Source: Sphingobacterium sp. B16(2022) (lineage in GTDB: Bacteria > Bacteroidota > Bacteroidia > Sphingobacteriales > Sphingobacteriaceae). Taken from it: 64,000 nt of DNA. Both the position numbers and the translations under genes were made by a program. Below, piece after piece: positions 18,546 through 27,227 of this stretch. Below the pieces are notes generated by a model. It had not been told where the DNA came from, searched no databases, and saw nothing but the letters and a program-made list of their open reading frames with translations. Location: assembly GCF_012030425.1 (NCBI RefSeq), contig NZ_JAAUVN010000001.1, forward strand, positions 1,674,001-1,738,000, in the 5' to 3' direction. The stretch's first letter is position 1; the number at the start of each line of letters is the position of its first letter.

Positions 18546-19799
18546 ATGATTAATTCCACTAATAACACGACCATATACTGGAGTTTTGGAAAAAAAATAG
18601 GATTCCGTTTTTCTTTCGTTTTTATTTTATTATTTATAGTGATATGTAATAACGGTTCATTCCCTCTATTCAGCTTCATCAATAGACCATTGATTATGCT
18701 AATGCATATCTGTACACCATGGTTTTCGAAAAATATATTAAAATATCAATACGACTATTCCATTTTCTCCAACGGTAGCGGAGATACTTCTTATGACTGG
18801 GTAACACTTCTGATATTAGTTATCATTGGAGTTCTGGGAACCATCATTTGGACCTTGATAGATACAAAAAGAAATAATTACAATAAGTGCTATTATTGGT
18901 TGACGGTTTTTATTCGCTATTACATTGCATTCATGCTCATCAACTATGGTGTAAGCAAATTGATGCATGCGCAAATGCCGCCTCCAGGATTGACCAAGCT
19001 TATGCAACCTCTAGGTGAATTTTCTCCAATGGGATTGGCATGGAATTTCTTTGGTTTTTCGAAAGGATACAATATTTTTATTGGTATTGTGGAGGTAATG
19101 GCAGGCCTACTCCTGTTTAGGAAAACAATGGTTTTAGGCGCTTTAATCACAGTGGCTACAAGTTTAAATATAATGGCCATAAACTATTTTTACGATGTAC
19201 CTGTAAAGTTGATGTCAACTGCACTAGTCTTATTATCGGTATTTTTATTACTTCCATATCTCAAATCTTTAACAGACCTTTTTTTCAAAGGCGAGTCTAG
19301 TCAACTTAAGCAAATTAATAGGCCAGTGTTCAATAGAGTATGGAAAAAGTGGGTTGCATCGATATGCAAAGTCTTAGTGATTATGCTGTTTATCTCAACC
19401 CAGCTATTTGGTGTTTTTAATCAAAAAAAAATAATAGCACAATATTTCAAAAAATCGCCATTGTATGGTATCTATCAAATTGACACAACTTCAGAAAAAA
19501 GAGTTAGCATACCCAATGATTGGTCATTTCTAATCTTTGAATATGAAGGAAATGCACGAGCTCGTGATAATTTTTACAATGTACAACGAATCGGAGTCGG
19601 CTTTAATACATCAGAAAATAAGATGACCTTAAACAATTACACCTTTGATTATAAACTGGAGGAGAATGGTGATGTGCTATTAAAAGTAAAAATAAAAGAG
19701 CGATTGGAAGAAATCAGACTTAAAAAAAGAGATCCGAAAACATTTGAGTTAATGAATCGTGGTTTTAACTGGATACAGGAATATCCGCACAACAAATAA
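18546..19799 (+). CDS. DoxX-like integral membrane protein
   Basis: The 417-residue protein has about eight hydrophobic segments in its first 270 residues. Around 130-200 it has the DoxX pattern: YGVSKLMHAQMPPPGLTKLMQPLGEFSPMG, followed by FIGIVEVMAGLLLFRKTMVLGALITVATSLNIMAINYFYDVPVKL. The C-terminal 130 residues form a soluble region after the last membrane helix, with a run of charged residues. DoxX-family membrane proteins have no settled function here; a redox role is sometimes proposed. It stands alone with no clear operon partner. The Rieske gene on the other strand lies 29 bases beyond its stop. Confidence 0.8.
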   Translation: MINSTNNTTIYWSFGKKIGFRFSFVFILLFIVICNNGSFPLFSFINRPLIMLMHICTPWFSKNILKYQYDYSIFSNGSGDTSYDWVTLLILVIIGVLGTIIWTLIDTKRNNYNKCYYWLTVFIRYYIAFMLINYGVSKLMHAQMPPPGLTKLMQPLGEFSPMGLAWNFFGFSKGYNIFIGIVEVMAGLLLFRKTMVLGALITVATSLNIMAINYFYDVPVKLMSTALVLLSVFLLLPYLKSLTDLFFKGESSQLKQINRPVFNRVWKKWVASICKVLVIMLFISTQLFGVFNQKKIIAQYFKKSPLYGIYQIDTTSEKRVSIPNDWSFLIFEYEGNARARDNFYNVQRIGVGFNTSENKMTLNNYTFDYKLEENGDVLLKVKIKERLEEIRLKKRDPKTFELMNRGFNWIQEYPHNK

Positions 19800-19828
19800 T
19801 CGTATCCAATCATTAATCAAAAAAACTC

Positions 19829-20170
19829 TTATTTAAATAGCCTGCTAAAGAAAGAACCTGAAGATTCAATGGCAACATACAATTCTTCATTTTCAACTTT
19901 AGTAGGGTATATCTTAATAAAATCCCCTTGTCCGGGACAACCTGTGCCACTTGTCAAATTAAATCTATGCCGGTGATAAGAACAAACAATCTCTTCACCT
20001 TCGCACCAACCCGTTACAAATGAAGCTCCCGCATGTGGACATTTCCTAGAAAATGCTTTCCAGCCATTTGCATTATGCAAAATACACAACCGGGTACGCC
20101 CCGCTTCTACCTCATAAATTCGGTCTTCAATATAAATACTCGCCTTATCGATCTTATACCATTGCAACAT
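19829..20170 (-). CDS. Rieske-type [2Fe-2S] protein
   Basis: The 113 residues carry the complete Rieske cluster motif: C44-P-H46 (SRKCPHAG) and C63-S-Y-H66 (IVCSYHRHRF), with 16 residues between. The rest is a small beta-domain (MLQWYKIDKASIYIEDRIYE, GRTRLCILHNANG). The size and simple architecture fit a soluble Rieske ferredoxin of the NirD/biphenyl-dioxygenase ferredoxin type, passing single electrons. The partner oxidoreductase is not adjacent. The gene ends 29 bases from the stop of the convergent DoxX-like gene and begins 70 bases from ychF. Confidence 0.9.
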   Translation of the reverse strand: MLQWYKIDKASIYIEDRIYEVEAGRTRLCILHNANGWKAFSRKCPHAGASFVTGWCEGEEIVCSYHRHRFNLTSGTGCPGQGDFIKIYPTKVENEELYVAIESSGSFFSRLFK

Positions 20171-20205
20171 AATTAAAGATACATAGAAAGTTTCGACTTA
20201 TTTTT

Positions 20206-20213
20206 TATCTTTG
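20206..20213 (+). promoter_or_regulatory. -7 promoter element TATCTTTG for ychF
   Basis: This exact TAnnTTTG match lies 27 bases upstream of the ychF ATG at 20241. It supports that start over the one 10 codons upstream, since transcription would begin near 20219. No TTTG at the right distance is seen. Confidence 0.5.
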
Positions 20214-20240
20214 CGTAAATTCAAAAAACTAGCATATTTT

Positions 20241-21341
20241 ATGGCTTTACAATGCGGTATCGTTGGATTACCTAACGTAGGTAAATCAACACTATTTAAC
20301 TGTTTGTCTAACGCTAAAGCACAAGCGGCAAACTTTCCTTTTTGTACTATTGAACCAAATGTTGGGGTTATCACTGTTCCTGATACCCGTCTTAATAAAT
20401 TAGCTGAATTGGTTAATCCTCAAAAAATTGTTCCAAATACAATTGAGATTGTTGATATCGCTGGTTTAGTAAAAGGCGCTTCTAAAGGTGAAGGTCTTGG
20501 TAATCAATTCTTAGGGAATATTCGTACAACAAATGCAATTATTCACGTTTTACGTTGTTTCGATGACGGCAATGTGATCCATGTTGATGGATCTGTAGAT
20601 CCTATTCGTGACAAAGAAATCATTGATACTGAGTTACAGTTGAAAGATTTGGATACTGTTGTGAAACGTATTCAAAAAGTAGAAAAAATGGCCAAAACAG
20701 GTGGAGATAAAGATGCAAAACGCACTTACGAAATCTTATCTATTGTAAAAGACCATTTAGAAGCTGGTAAATCAGCTCGTACAGCACCTCTTGAAAAAGA
20801 CGATTTCGATTTCATTCAAGATTTAGCATTACTAACTGTAAAACCTGTATTATATGTGTGTAATGTGGACGAAGCTTCTGTCAATACCGGTAATGCTTAT
20901 GTTGACCGTGTAAAAGAAGAAGTTAAGGATGAAAATGCACAGGTATTAATTATTTCTGCTCAGATTGAATCGGAAATTGCACAATTAGAAAGTTTTGAAG
21001 AGCGTCAGATGTTCTTAGATGATCTAGGTTTAGCAGAATCTGGTGTTTCTAAATTGATCGTGGCAGCTTATTCACTACTGGACTTAGCAACATACTTTAC
21101 TGCTGGTGTGCAGGAAGTTCGTGCTTGGACAATTGAAAAAGGATTTACAGCCCCACAAGCAGCAGGTGTTATCCACACAGACTTTGAAAAAGGATTTATC
21201 CGTGCAGAGGTCATTAAATATAATGATTTTATCGAATTAGGATCTGAGGCAGCTTGTAAAGAAGCTGGTAAATTATCGGTAGAAGGAAAAACATATATTG
21301 TTGAAGATGGTGATATTATGCACTTCAGATTCAATGTATAA
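20241..21341 (+). CDS. ychF: Redox-responsive ATPase YchF (OLA1-like)
   Basis: This 366-residue Obg-family protein starts [20 protein letters not shown] (G1 P-loop GLPNVGKS). The switch-II-like block [24 protein letters not shown] and the C-terminal TGS domain ([37 protein letters not shown]) are present. The NVDE motif ([11 protein letters not shown]) replaces the GTPase NKxD, consistent with ATP specificity. It binds ribosomes and acts in translation and stress response. The start at 20241 follows the promoter and gives the normal length of about 363; the frame is open 10 codons further upstream without support. A terminator follows at 21361-21398. Confidence 0.97.
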   Translation: MALQCGIVGLPNVGKSTLFNCLSNAKAQAANFPFCTIEPNVGVITVPDTRLNKLAELVNPQKIVPNTIEIVDIAGLVKGASKGEGLGNQFLGNIRTTNAIIHVLRCFDDGNVIHVDGSVDPIRDKEIIDTELQLKDLDTVVKRIQKVEKMAKTGGDKDAKRTYEILSIVKDHLEAGKSARTAPLEKDDFDFIQDLALLTVKPVLYVCNVDEASVNTGNAYVDRVKEEVKDENAQVLIISAQIESEIAQLESFEERQMFLDDLGLAESGVSKLIVAAYSLLDLATYFTAGVQEVRAWTIEKGFTAPQAAGVIHTDFEKGFIRAEVIKYNDFIELGSEAACKEAGKLSVEGKTYIVEDGDIMHFRFNV

Positions 21342-21360
21342 TTAATATTAAAATAATTAG

Positions 21361-21398
21361 AAAGGGCTGAAAATAAATATTTTCAGCCCTTTTCGTTT
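21361..21398. terminator. Convergent bidirectional terminator
   Basis: AAAGGGCTGAAAATA and TATTTTCAGCCCTTT form a 15-bp stem between ychF (plus) and the GLPGLI gene (minus), followed by TTTCGTTTT on the plus strand. Confidence 0.9.
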
Positions 21399-23056
21399 TA
21401 GTCATATAACAATACACCCGATACATTCCAGCTGCTGAAGCTTGTTCCCTCGCTTTCGCCTTGCGGAATATGAACACGGACAGTATGCTTTCCAGCTTTA
21501 AGTTTTCCTATATCGATAAAAATAGGATAAGTTACCGTTCCTGGACACCAATTAGAACGACTCAAATCCGAAGAAGATAGACCATTAGCAAAATTTCCGG
21601 AAGCAGGATTACTTAATCGATATGATCCACAATCATTACGCCATGGTGTAAAGCTAAATAACGGCACTTCGTTAAGAAATATACGATTTGTTTTAGGGAC
21701 AAATTCATCACCATTCCCCCATCCACCATGTCCAGTAGTAACATAGCGCAGTTGAACATTTTCCGCATCCTCCTTCAACTCAAAAGTTACTACCAAACCT
21801 TGATCCTTATTGAACATCGTTCCGTACTCCTGCCCACCCATTTCCATTACATTAGTAGTATTAAAAATTGGCAGTAATTTTTTTAATGATTGGCTTCTAT
21901 CAAACCCCGGATGTACCGTCAATTCAAGACTTATCTCATGGCCATTTTTATCATAATTTCCAATAAAAGCACCTACATAAACTTCCTGATCACTGATAGC
22001 CCCCGCAAGCTCGCTGATATCCTGTCTATATAATACAGAATCTTGCCAGGTCTTGCCCTTCAATTTTAAATAATTAAATTGACTCACACCAAAAGGTGTA
22101 AAGAAGCGCATAAGCTCTAAGATAGGAGAATAAATAGCCGTACGGATCACACCTTGGTATTTTTTACCATTGCCATTATCATAAAACGGTAGCGTATTCA
22201 TCCCTTTTTGCATACCATCTAAAAAAGACAGTTGCTGATCTTGAGGAATAATAAAAACAGAACCTGTACGATCGTAAGCGTCACCTTTAGATTTTTCAGT
22301 CAATTGCACAAATACAGTTTGTCCTGGATTAATCTTTGGAATTTTTACTTTTTTAACAATGACAGTACCATTTGCAAATCTTAAAATACTATCCGATTTA
22401 CTATCATCGGAGAAGCTGATCTTTTCATTTTTAAAGACAGGAACTTGTGTAAACCTGCTTTTCCACAGCTCATCTTTATAGGTCAAATCATCAACATAAA
22501 CCAATGACTGAGGCAAGTTTAATGACGTTGGCCATTCCTTTAGTTTTTCAATTTTACTTGCTGTTACTGCAGAATTACCATTACGGACTACTTCAAGTAC
22601 AAAGCCAAGGTTCTGCCCTAAATCTGAAGGACCACCTTTTACCTTCAGCTCGGTCGTATACCAGATATCAATGCTATTCGAGTTTACACTAGTTTTTGCC
22701 CTATAGCAAGTATAGCCTAATATTTTTTTAGTTTCCTTAGTAATTTCCAAATTTTGTTTATTGATCGCATTGGAATCAATTGTACCTATTTGTTTCATTG
22801 CATTGACCCGTGTCATCTTATAATAAGCATTTGAAGGTCTTTTAATAACAAAAATCTCATAAGGCATCTTCGCTTCACCGCTCATAATCTTACGGCTTGT
22901 AATCACTGTTTGCTCGGCATTTGCATAAACTAAAGTCGGATCCTGCGATTCCATAACTTTATTGTTACTGGAACGCTGATATTCAACTAAAATGCCTTTC
23001 TGAGCATAAAGTGATTGGAAAAAAAAGAGAGATAGAAATAGATATAATATACGCAT
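21398..23056 (-). CDS. Exported GLPGLI-domain protein fused to a PNGase F-like domain
   Basis: About 552 residues from MRILYLF (23056), giving a compact signal peptide ending in YAQ; the frame is open nine codons further up. The first 170 residues are GLPGLI-like, including WYTTELKVKGGPSDLGQNLGFVLEV. From about residue 225 the protein resembles the two jelly-roll domains of peptide-N-glycosidase F, with GDAYDRTGSVFI, GHGGWGNGDEFVPKTNRIFLNE, FTPWRNDCGSYRLSNPASGNF and RSNWCPGTVTYPIFIDI. By alignment from memory, Asp262 (YDRT) matches PNGase F Asp60, and Glu451 (GDEF) matches Glu206. Glu118 has no clear match. PNGase F removes N-glycans from glycoproteins. The role is inferred and should be checked by structure. 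A TAnnTTTG element (23081-23088) precedes the start. Confidence 0.82.
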   Translation of the reverse strand: MRILYLFLSLFFFQSLYAQKGILVEYQRSSNNKVMESQDPTLVYANAEQTVITSRKIMSGEAKMPYEIFVIKRPSNAYYKMTRVNAMKQIGTIDSNAINKQNLEITKETKKILGYTCYRAKTSVNSNSIDIWYTTELKVKGGPSDLGQNLGFVLEVVRNGNSAVTASKIEKLKEWPTSLNLPQSLVYVDDLTYKDELWKSRFTQVPVFKNEKISFSDDSKSDSILRFANGTVIVKKVKIPKINPGQTVFVQLTEKSKGDAYDRTGSVFIIPQDQQLSFLDGMQKGMNTLPFYDNGNGKKYQGVIRTAIYSPILELMRFFTPFGVSQFNYLKLKGKTWQDSVLYRQDISELAGAISDQEVYVGAFIGNYDKNGHEISLELTVHPGFDRSQSLKKLLPIFNTTNVMEMGGQEYGTMFNKDQGLVVTFELKEDAENVQLRYVTTGHGGWGNGDEFVPKTNRIFLNEVPLFSFTPWRNDCGSYRLSNPASGNFANGLSSSDLSRSNWCPGTVTYPIFIDIGKLKAGKHTVRVHIPQGESEGTSFSSWNVSGVLLYD

Positions 23057-23109
23057 AGTATGGAATAAATGATTAATCTTCAAATTTAAAAAAATGATTG
23101 ATAATATGG

Positions 23110-23192
23110 CTATAAAATAGAAAAGCCTGAGAGAATCGAGCGATTTCCCAGGCTTTAAAGTACCTCTTGAAAGAGGTAATCAACCTAAACCT
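23110..23192 (-). ncRNA. Predicted small RNA 1, with own promoter and two hairpins
   Basis: On the minus strand a full promoter is present: TTTG at 23225-23228, 20 bases, then TACCTTTG at 23197-23204. Transcription should start near 23192. The 80-base product holds a hairpin TACCTCT-TGAA-AGAGGTA (23161-23178) and a terminator stem AAAGCCTG / CAGGCTTT (23122-23156) ending in TTTTCTATTTTAT. Its 5' end contains GTAGGTTTAGG. There is no ORF. It could alternatively be an attenuated leader of the 21398-23056 gene. Confidence 0.68.
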
Positions 23193-23196
23193 ACGT

Positions 23197-23228
23197 CAAA
23201 GGTAAAATATATTTATTATTCTTACAAA
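23197..23228 (-). promoter_or_regulatory. Bacteroidetes-type promoter of small RNA 1
   Basis: TTTG, 20 bases, TACCTTTG on the minus strand, matching the consensus of the Bacteroidetes primary sigma factor (TTTG/TAnnTTTG). Confidence 0.7.
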
Positions 23229-23492
23229 ATAATTATTTGAACACTGAAAAAATAATAAGGAAATATAGTGTAAAACGATACGTTATTTATTATTTTTCAA
23301 TAAAAAATAATGCTAAAAATACCATTACTGCAACTCTTTTAACCAGTAATAAGATATCAGTATGCCCCATTTGATATGGTGTAAATCCAACACAATAACT
23401 TTTTTTGAATAAAAAACAGTGAAATCGAATTAAAACCTATATAATTAGAAAAATGACAATATTAAAACTTAAAAGATAAATAATATCGCTAT

Positions 23493-23561
23493 AAATAAAT
23501 AAAGGTTTTCAAACGGGGAGAATGAAAACCTTTAAAACCAATTATAAACCTAAATTATGAT
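23493..23561 (-). ncRNA. Predicted small RNA 2, short promoter-terminator unit
   Basis: The minus strand has TTTG (23594-23597), 20 bases, then TATCTTTG (23566-23573), so transcription should begin near 23561. The 70-base product carries TAATTTAGGTTTATA (23543-23557) near its 5' end and finishes in a strong stem AAAGGTTTTCA / TGAAAACCTTT (23501-23533) followed by ATTTATTTAT. There is no ORF and no gene directly downstream on this strand until small RNA 1, about 300 bases away. Confidence 0.68.
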
Positions 23562-23565
23562 GCAA

Positions 23566-23597
23566 CAAAGATAGTGTATATATTACACTATAACAAA
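23566..23597 (-). promoter_or_regulatory. Bacteroidetes-type promoter of small RNA 2
   Basis: TTTG, 20 bases, TATCTTTG on the minus strand; a near-perfect consensus that points into a gene-free region. Confidence 0.7.
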
Positions 23598-23627
23598 TTA
23601 TTTATTCTTATTTTTTTTAATAATATT

Positions 23628-23653
23628 AAATTGTAGTGATTTTACTACAATTT
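23628..23653. promoter_or_regulatory. 10-bp perfect inverted repeat upstream of ribE
   Basis: AAATTGTAGT, 6 bases, ACTACAATTT. It lies about 40 bases upstream of the ribE -7 element and 31 bases upstream of the small RNA 2 -33 element. It has no T-tract on either side, so an operator is more likely than a terminator. Confidence 0.45.
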
Positions 23654-23692
23654 AGAATGATTCTAAGTGTTTTTATATCCTCAGATTATCTT

Positions 23693-23700
23693 TATCTTTG
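23693..23700 (+). promoter_or_regulatory. -7 promoter element TATCTTTG for ribE
   Basis: This exact TAnnTTTG match sits 20 bases before the ribE ATG at 23720 and rules out starts further upstream. Confidence 0.55.
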
Positions 23701-23719
23701 TATAAAATCAGAAAAACAC

Positions 23720-24310
23720 ATGTTTACAGGAATTATAGAAACCTTAGGAAAGGTCAAAGATATTGTCAAAGAAGATACAAATATTCATTTGTATATCGAG
23801 AGCCAGATTTCCAATGAATTAAAGATAGATCAAAGTGTAGCCCATAACGGAGTTTGTTTAACCGTTGTTGGAATTGAAGAAAATTTGCATCAAGTAACTG
23901 CAATTGATGAAACACTGCAAAAAACAAATCTTCAAGATTTAAAGATTGGCGATGTCATGAATATAGAACGTTGTACGCAGGCCAATGGGCGTTTTGACGG
24001 ACATATTGTACAAGGTCACGTTGATCAGGTAGCAACATGTATTAACAAACAAGATCAAGATGGAAGTTTCGTATTTACATTTCAATATGATCCAAAGCTT
24101 CAGAATATCACAGTTGAAAAAGGATCTATTACAGTAAACGGGATTAGCCTGACTGTAGTTAACTCTAAAATTGATCAATTTTCTGTCGCAATTATCCCCT
24201 ACACTATTGAACACACAAACTTAAAAAATGTAGAAGTAGGTACAAAAGTAAATCTGGAATTTGATATCATAGGCAAATATGTATCAAAAATTATGGCTTT
24301 GAGAGGTTAA
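23720..24310 (+). CDS. ribE: Riboflavin synthase, alpha chain
   Basis: The 196-residue enzyme catalyses dismutation of two 6,7-dimethyl-8-ribityllumazine molecules to riboflavin. It opens with the signature MFTGIIETLGKVKDI and has the two lumazine-binding repeats: residues 1 to about 95 (CLTVVGIE and NLQDLKIGDVMNIERCTQANGRFDGHIVQGHVD) and about 98-196 (SITVNGISLTVV, VGTKVNLEFDIIGKYV). The ATG at 23720 is chosen because the promoter lies between it and the open upstream frame. No FMN riboswitch is visible. The last codons form the left arm of the terminator hairpin at 24293-24322. Confidence 0.96.
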   Translation: MFTGIIETLGKVKDIVKEDTNIHLYIESQISNELKIDQSVAHNGVCLTVVGIEENLHQVTAIDETLQKTNLQDLKIGDVMNIERCTQANGRFDGHIVQGHVDQVATCINKQDQDGSFVFTFQYDPKLQNITVEKGSITVNGISLTVVNSKIDQFSVAIIPYTIEHTNLKNVEVGTKVNLEFDIIGKYVSKIMALRG

Positions 24311-24322
24311 TCTCAAAGCCAT
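24293..24322. terminator. Bidirectional terminator overlapping the ribE stop
   Basis: ATGGCTTTGAGA and TCTCAAAGCCAT pair around GGTTAA, which includes the ribE stop codon. T-rich sequence follows on the plus strand. It sits 9 bases from the end of the convergent clc gene. Confidence 0.8.
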
Positions 24323-24330
24323 ATTTTATG

Positions 24331-26139
24331 TTACTCCAAATAATGTCCTTGTCGCATCAGCAATGCCCTATACTTATTAAAGACACTTGATTTCGATACA
24401 AAACCGAGATAATTCCCATCCTTATCAATCACTGGTAATATCCATACATCATCTTTTTTCATCTTGAGCATGACCGACTCCATATCTTCTTCATGTATTT
24501 TAACAAGATCAGTAGGTGTTTCCGCTAACTTACTAAAAGGTTGGTCGATACCTTCCTCCTCACCCAACAAAATAGAAAATAAGCGTTCGCTATATAAGAT
24601 ACCTAGCAATTTGCCCTTTTCAGTAACAATAGGAAAAATATTACGCTTACTGTGAATAATATCAGATTGTCTCATTTTAGGGGTTTCTTCAGGTCTTAGT
24701 ATGACAAAATTAGTTTCTAAAACATACCTTACCTTCATCATACTTAATACAGATCGATCCTTGTCCTCGTAAGACAGCAAGTCTCCTGAATCAGCTAAAA
24801 CTTTCGTATAAATAGAGTATTTCAGTATCGATCTATTAATTAAATATGAAATGGAAGTGACAAGCATTAGCGGTACCATCAATCCGTACCCTCCAGTGAT
24901 TTCTGCGATTAGAAAAACACCTGTCAATGGTGCATGCATGATTCCACTCAAGGCGCCGGCCATGCCGACCACTACAAAGTTAGGAACATTCAATTCTGTT
25001 ATTCCTGTCAGATTGACTCCATAAGCAAAAGCAAAGCCCAATAGCCCGCCCATCACCAGACTAGGACCAAAAACACCGCCGTTTCCACCACCATTAAGGG
25101 TAAACAGAGCGGCAAATGATTTGGCAAAAAGAGTTAAGACCGAATAAGCTAATATTACAAGCCCGATATCCTGATAATCTGCAAATAGACTATTCTTAAC
25201 AATGGCATTAAATTGACCATTCAATATTTGCTGAATCGCAATATATCCTTCTCCGTAAAGAGCAGGGAAGATAAAGATCATCAACCCCAATGATATGCCA
25301 CTAACCCACACCTTATTGTAAGGATTTTTAATATTAGTAAACCAATTCTTGACAATACTGCTGATCTTCGCAAAATAAACAGAATATCCACCAACCAATA
25401 AAGCTAACAATAAGTAGAAAAATAGTGCTGATACCTCCCACTCCGTACTAAAAGTGTGAAATAGGGGTTCACTATATAATGATTGTGCAACTACCGATGC
25501 CATTGCAGCCGAAATCAGTAACGGAATAAGCACCGGAATAGAGAATTCCGGTAATAAAATTTCGATGGCGAACACCATCCCTGCTAAAGGGCTGTCAAAA
25601 GCGCCTGCGATACCAGCTGCAGCCCCACAAGCCAATAGCATCGTCACCTCTTTATATTGCAAGCCAAAAAACCGTCCCGTATTAGATCCGATGGCAGATC
25701 CACTCATCGCAATAGGTGCCTCTAATCCACAAGATCCTCCAAACCCAACGGTTATAGCCGAGGTGACTATCTGCGAATAGACATTGTGAACAGGAATCTG
25801 ACTCGATTTTCTGGAAATGGCATAAATAATCGGTGTTATACCGTGCTCAAGATGTTTCGCCTTTAGCACCTTACGCACATACAAGACACTCAAAAGAATA
25901 CCTAATAATGGGAAGAATAAATAGAATGAATATTTATAATGCCAATCCACATCATCCTGTAAGGTCGAAGCAATAAAGTGCGTTAATGCTTTTAACACAG
26001 AAGCAGCTACCCCACCTATAATCCCGACTACAAAAGCTAAAATAATGATAAAGTTTCGATTCGAAATTTTATGCATCCGCCAATGATTAAGCGCATCTAA
26101 TTTTCTATTAAGCCTGCCTCTTAATGTTTTACTATTCAT
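24331..26139 (-). CDS. CLC-family chloride channel/transporter with CBS domains
   Basis: The 602-residue membrane protein has the CLC fold. Visible signatures are GSCGLEAPIAMSGSAIGS (the GxEGP-equivalent loop, its Glu matching the gating glutamate) and the anion-site block NGGGNGGVFGPSLVMGG. The C-terminal 150 residues hold two CBS repeats (FVILRPEETPKMRQSDIIHSKRNIFPIVTEKGKLLGIL; DMESVMLKMKKDDVWILPVIDKDGNYLGFVSKSSVF). CLCs move chloride, or exchange it for protons, across the inner membrane; the CBS pair probably senses nucleotide. It lies 6 bases downstream of oxyR on the same strand and is probably co-transcribed with it. Confidence 0.93.
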   Translation of the reverse strand: MNSKTLRGRLNRKLDALNHWRMHKISNRNFIIILAFVVGIIGGVAASVLKALTHFIASTLQDDVDWHYKYSFYLFFPLLGILLSVLYVRKVLKAKHLEHGITPIIYAISRKSSQIPVHNVYSQIVTSAITVGFGGSCGLEAPIAMSGSAIGSNTGRFFGLQYKEVTMLLACGAAAGIAGAFDSPLAGMVFAIEILLPEFSIPVLIPLLISAAMASVVAQSLYSEPLFHTFSTEWEVSALFFYLLLALLVGGYSVYFAKISSIVKNWFTNIKNPYNKVWVSGISLGLMIFIFPALYGEGYIAIQQILNGQFNAIVKNSLFADYQDIGLVILAYSVLTLFAKSFAALFTLNGGGNGGVFGPSLVMGGLLGFAFAYGVNLTGITELNVPNFVVVGMAGALSGIMHAPLTGVFLIAEITGGYGLMVPLMLVTSISYLINRSILKYSIYTKVLADSGDLLSYEDKDRSVLSMMKVRYVLETNFVILRPEETPKMRQSDIIHSKRNIFPIVTEKGKLLGILYSERLFSILLGEEEGIDQPFSKLAETPTDLVKIHEEDMESVMLKMKKDDVWILPVIDKDGNYLGFVSKSSVFNKYRALLMRQGHYLE

Positions 26140-26145
26140 TTTATA

Positions 26146-27084
26146 TTATTGAAAACTTAGAACCTCTTTCTTTTTCTTTGATTTAAACTTCTCCGGTATT
26201 GCTTCCATAATCTCACGCGATAACGCTTCAATAGCTTGTTTTTTGACAAAATTCTGTGTTGTTACAAGACTTATTTCACGGACAGGTTCCGGAGCTTTAA
26301 AATAACGAATCCGGTTTAGCTGATCTTCATTATAATCTACAATAGATAATTCGGGTAATATTGTAATTCCCGAATTGATATCCACCATCTTTTTTAAAGT
26401 CTCTACACTCCCGGTATTATATTCAAAACGACCAGAACTATCATAATTATGTTTATGATGGCAGATGTTTAATACCTGTCCACGCATACAGTGACCTTCA
26501 TTCAATAACCAAAGCTTATCCTCTCCGATGTCATCAGAGCTCAACATCTTTTTACCGAAAAGCGGACTGTTTTCCGAAATATATGCCACAAAGTTTTCAT
26601 AAAAAAGTGGCTTTTCAATTATTCCTGCTTCATGTAATGGTGTCGATAAGATCCCGCAGTCCAAAAGTCCTACTTTCAACTCGTGAACAATTCTTTCGGT
26701 GGTATACTCCCAAATTTGTAATTGCATTTTGGGGTATTTATCCATAAACCGTGTTAGAACCGTCGGTAACAAATAAGGGGCTATCGTCGGAATCACTCCT
26801 ATACGTAACTCTCCGTCCAATTCACCATTTTCATTTTGGACAATCTCCAAAACTTTTTTACTTTCTATCAGAATAATACGAGCTTGTGCAATTATCTTTT
26901 CTCCAATTTCAGTAGGGATTACAGGTTGACGGCTTCGGTCAAAAATTTTAACTCCAATAGACTCCTCCAATTTCTGGATTTGCATACTTAACGTGGGCTG
27001 TGTTACAAAACATTTTTCGGCAGCGGCTACAAAGTTTCTATATGTATCAACGGCGACTATATACTCTAATTGAATGAGCGTCAT
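26146..27084 (-). CDS. oxyR: LysR-family hydrogen peroxide sensor OxyR
   Basis: The 312-residue protein starts at MTLIQLEYIV (27084), 14 codons inside the open frame. With this start the redox cysteines fall at Cys199 and Cys208 (LNEGHCMRGQVLNICHH), the same positions as in the E. coli protein, which settles the start. A winged HTH is present at 1-60 (AEKCFVTQPTLSMQIQKLEESIGVKIFDR). Peroxide oxidises the pair to a disulfide, changing DNA binding. It is divergent from the S46 peptidase gene and forms a probable operon with the downstream CLC gene. Confidence 0.95.
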   Translation of the reverse strand: MTLIQLEYIVAVDTYRNFVAAAEKCFVTQPTLSMQIQKLEESIGVKIFDRSRQPVIPTEIGEKIIAQARIILIESKKVLEIVQNENGELDGELRIGVIPTIAPYLLPTVLTRFMDKYPKMQLQIWEYTTERIVHELKVGLLDCGILSTPLHEAGIIEKPLFYENFVAYISENSPLFGKKMLSSDDIGEDKLWLLNEGHCMRGQVLNICHHKHNYDSSGRFEYNTGSVETLKKMVDINSGITILPELSIVDYNEDQLNRIRYFKAPEPVREISLVTTQNFVKKQAIEALSREIMEAIPEKFKSKKKKEVLSFQ

Positions 27085-27172
27085 CTTATCAATTTTATTT
27101 ATACAAAAGTAACAAACATATTTCATACCAAATGATCGAATCGCGATCGAAAGATATGTACTTAATATTTTT

Positions 27173-27180
27173 TATCTTTG
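27173..27180 (+). promoter_or_regulatory. -7 element TATCTTTG for the S46 peptidase gene
   Basis: The exact TAnnTTTG match is 48 bases upstream of the peptidase ATG. A palindrome-rich GATCGAATCGCGATCG run (27133-27148) lies just upstream and could be a regulator site. Confidence 0.5.
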
Positions 27181-27227
27181 AGCTTCGATCGGACAGAACA
27201 ATCCTATTTAATAATATATAAACAAAC

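Noticed and set aside
23110..23192. TPP riboswitch, because of CTGAGA in the hairpin
   Set aside because: Only this hexamer matches; the THI-box second half and flanking helices are missing, and the hairpin is a terminator on the minus strand.
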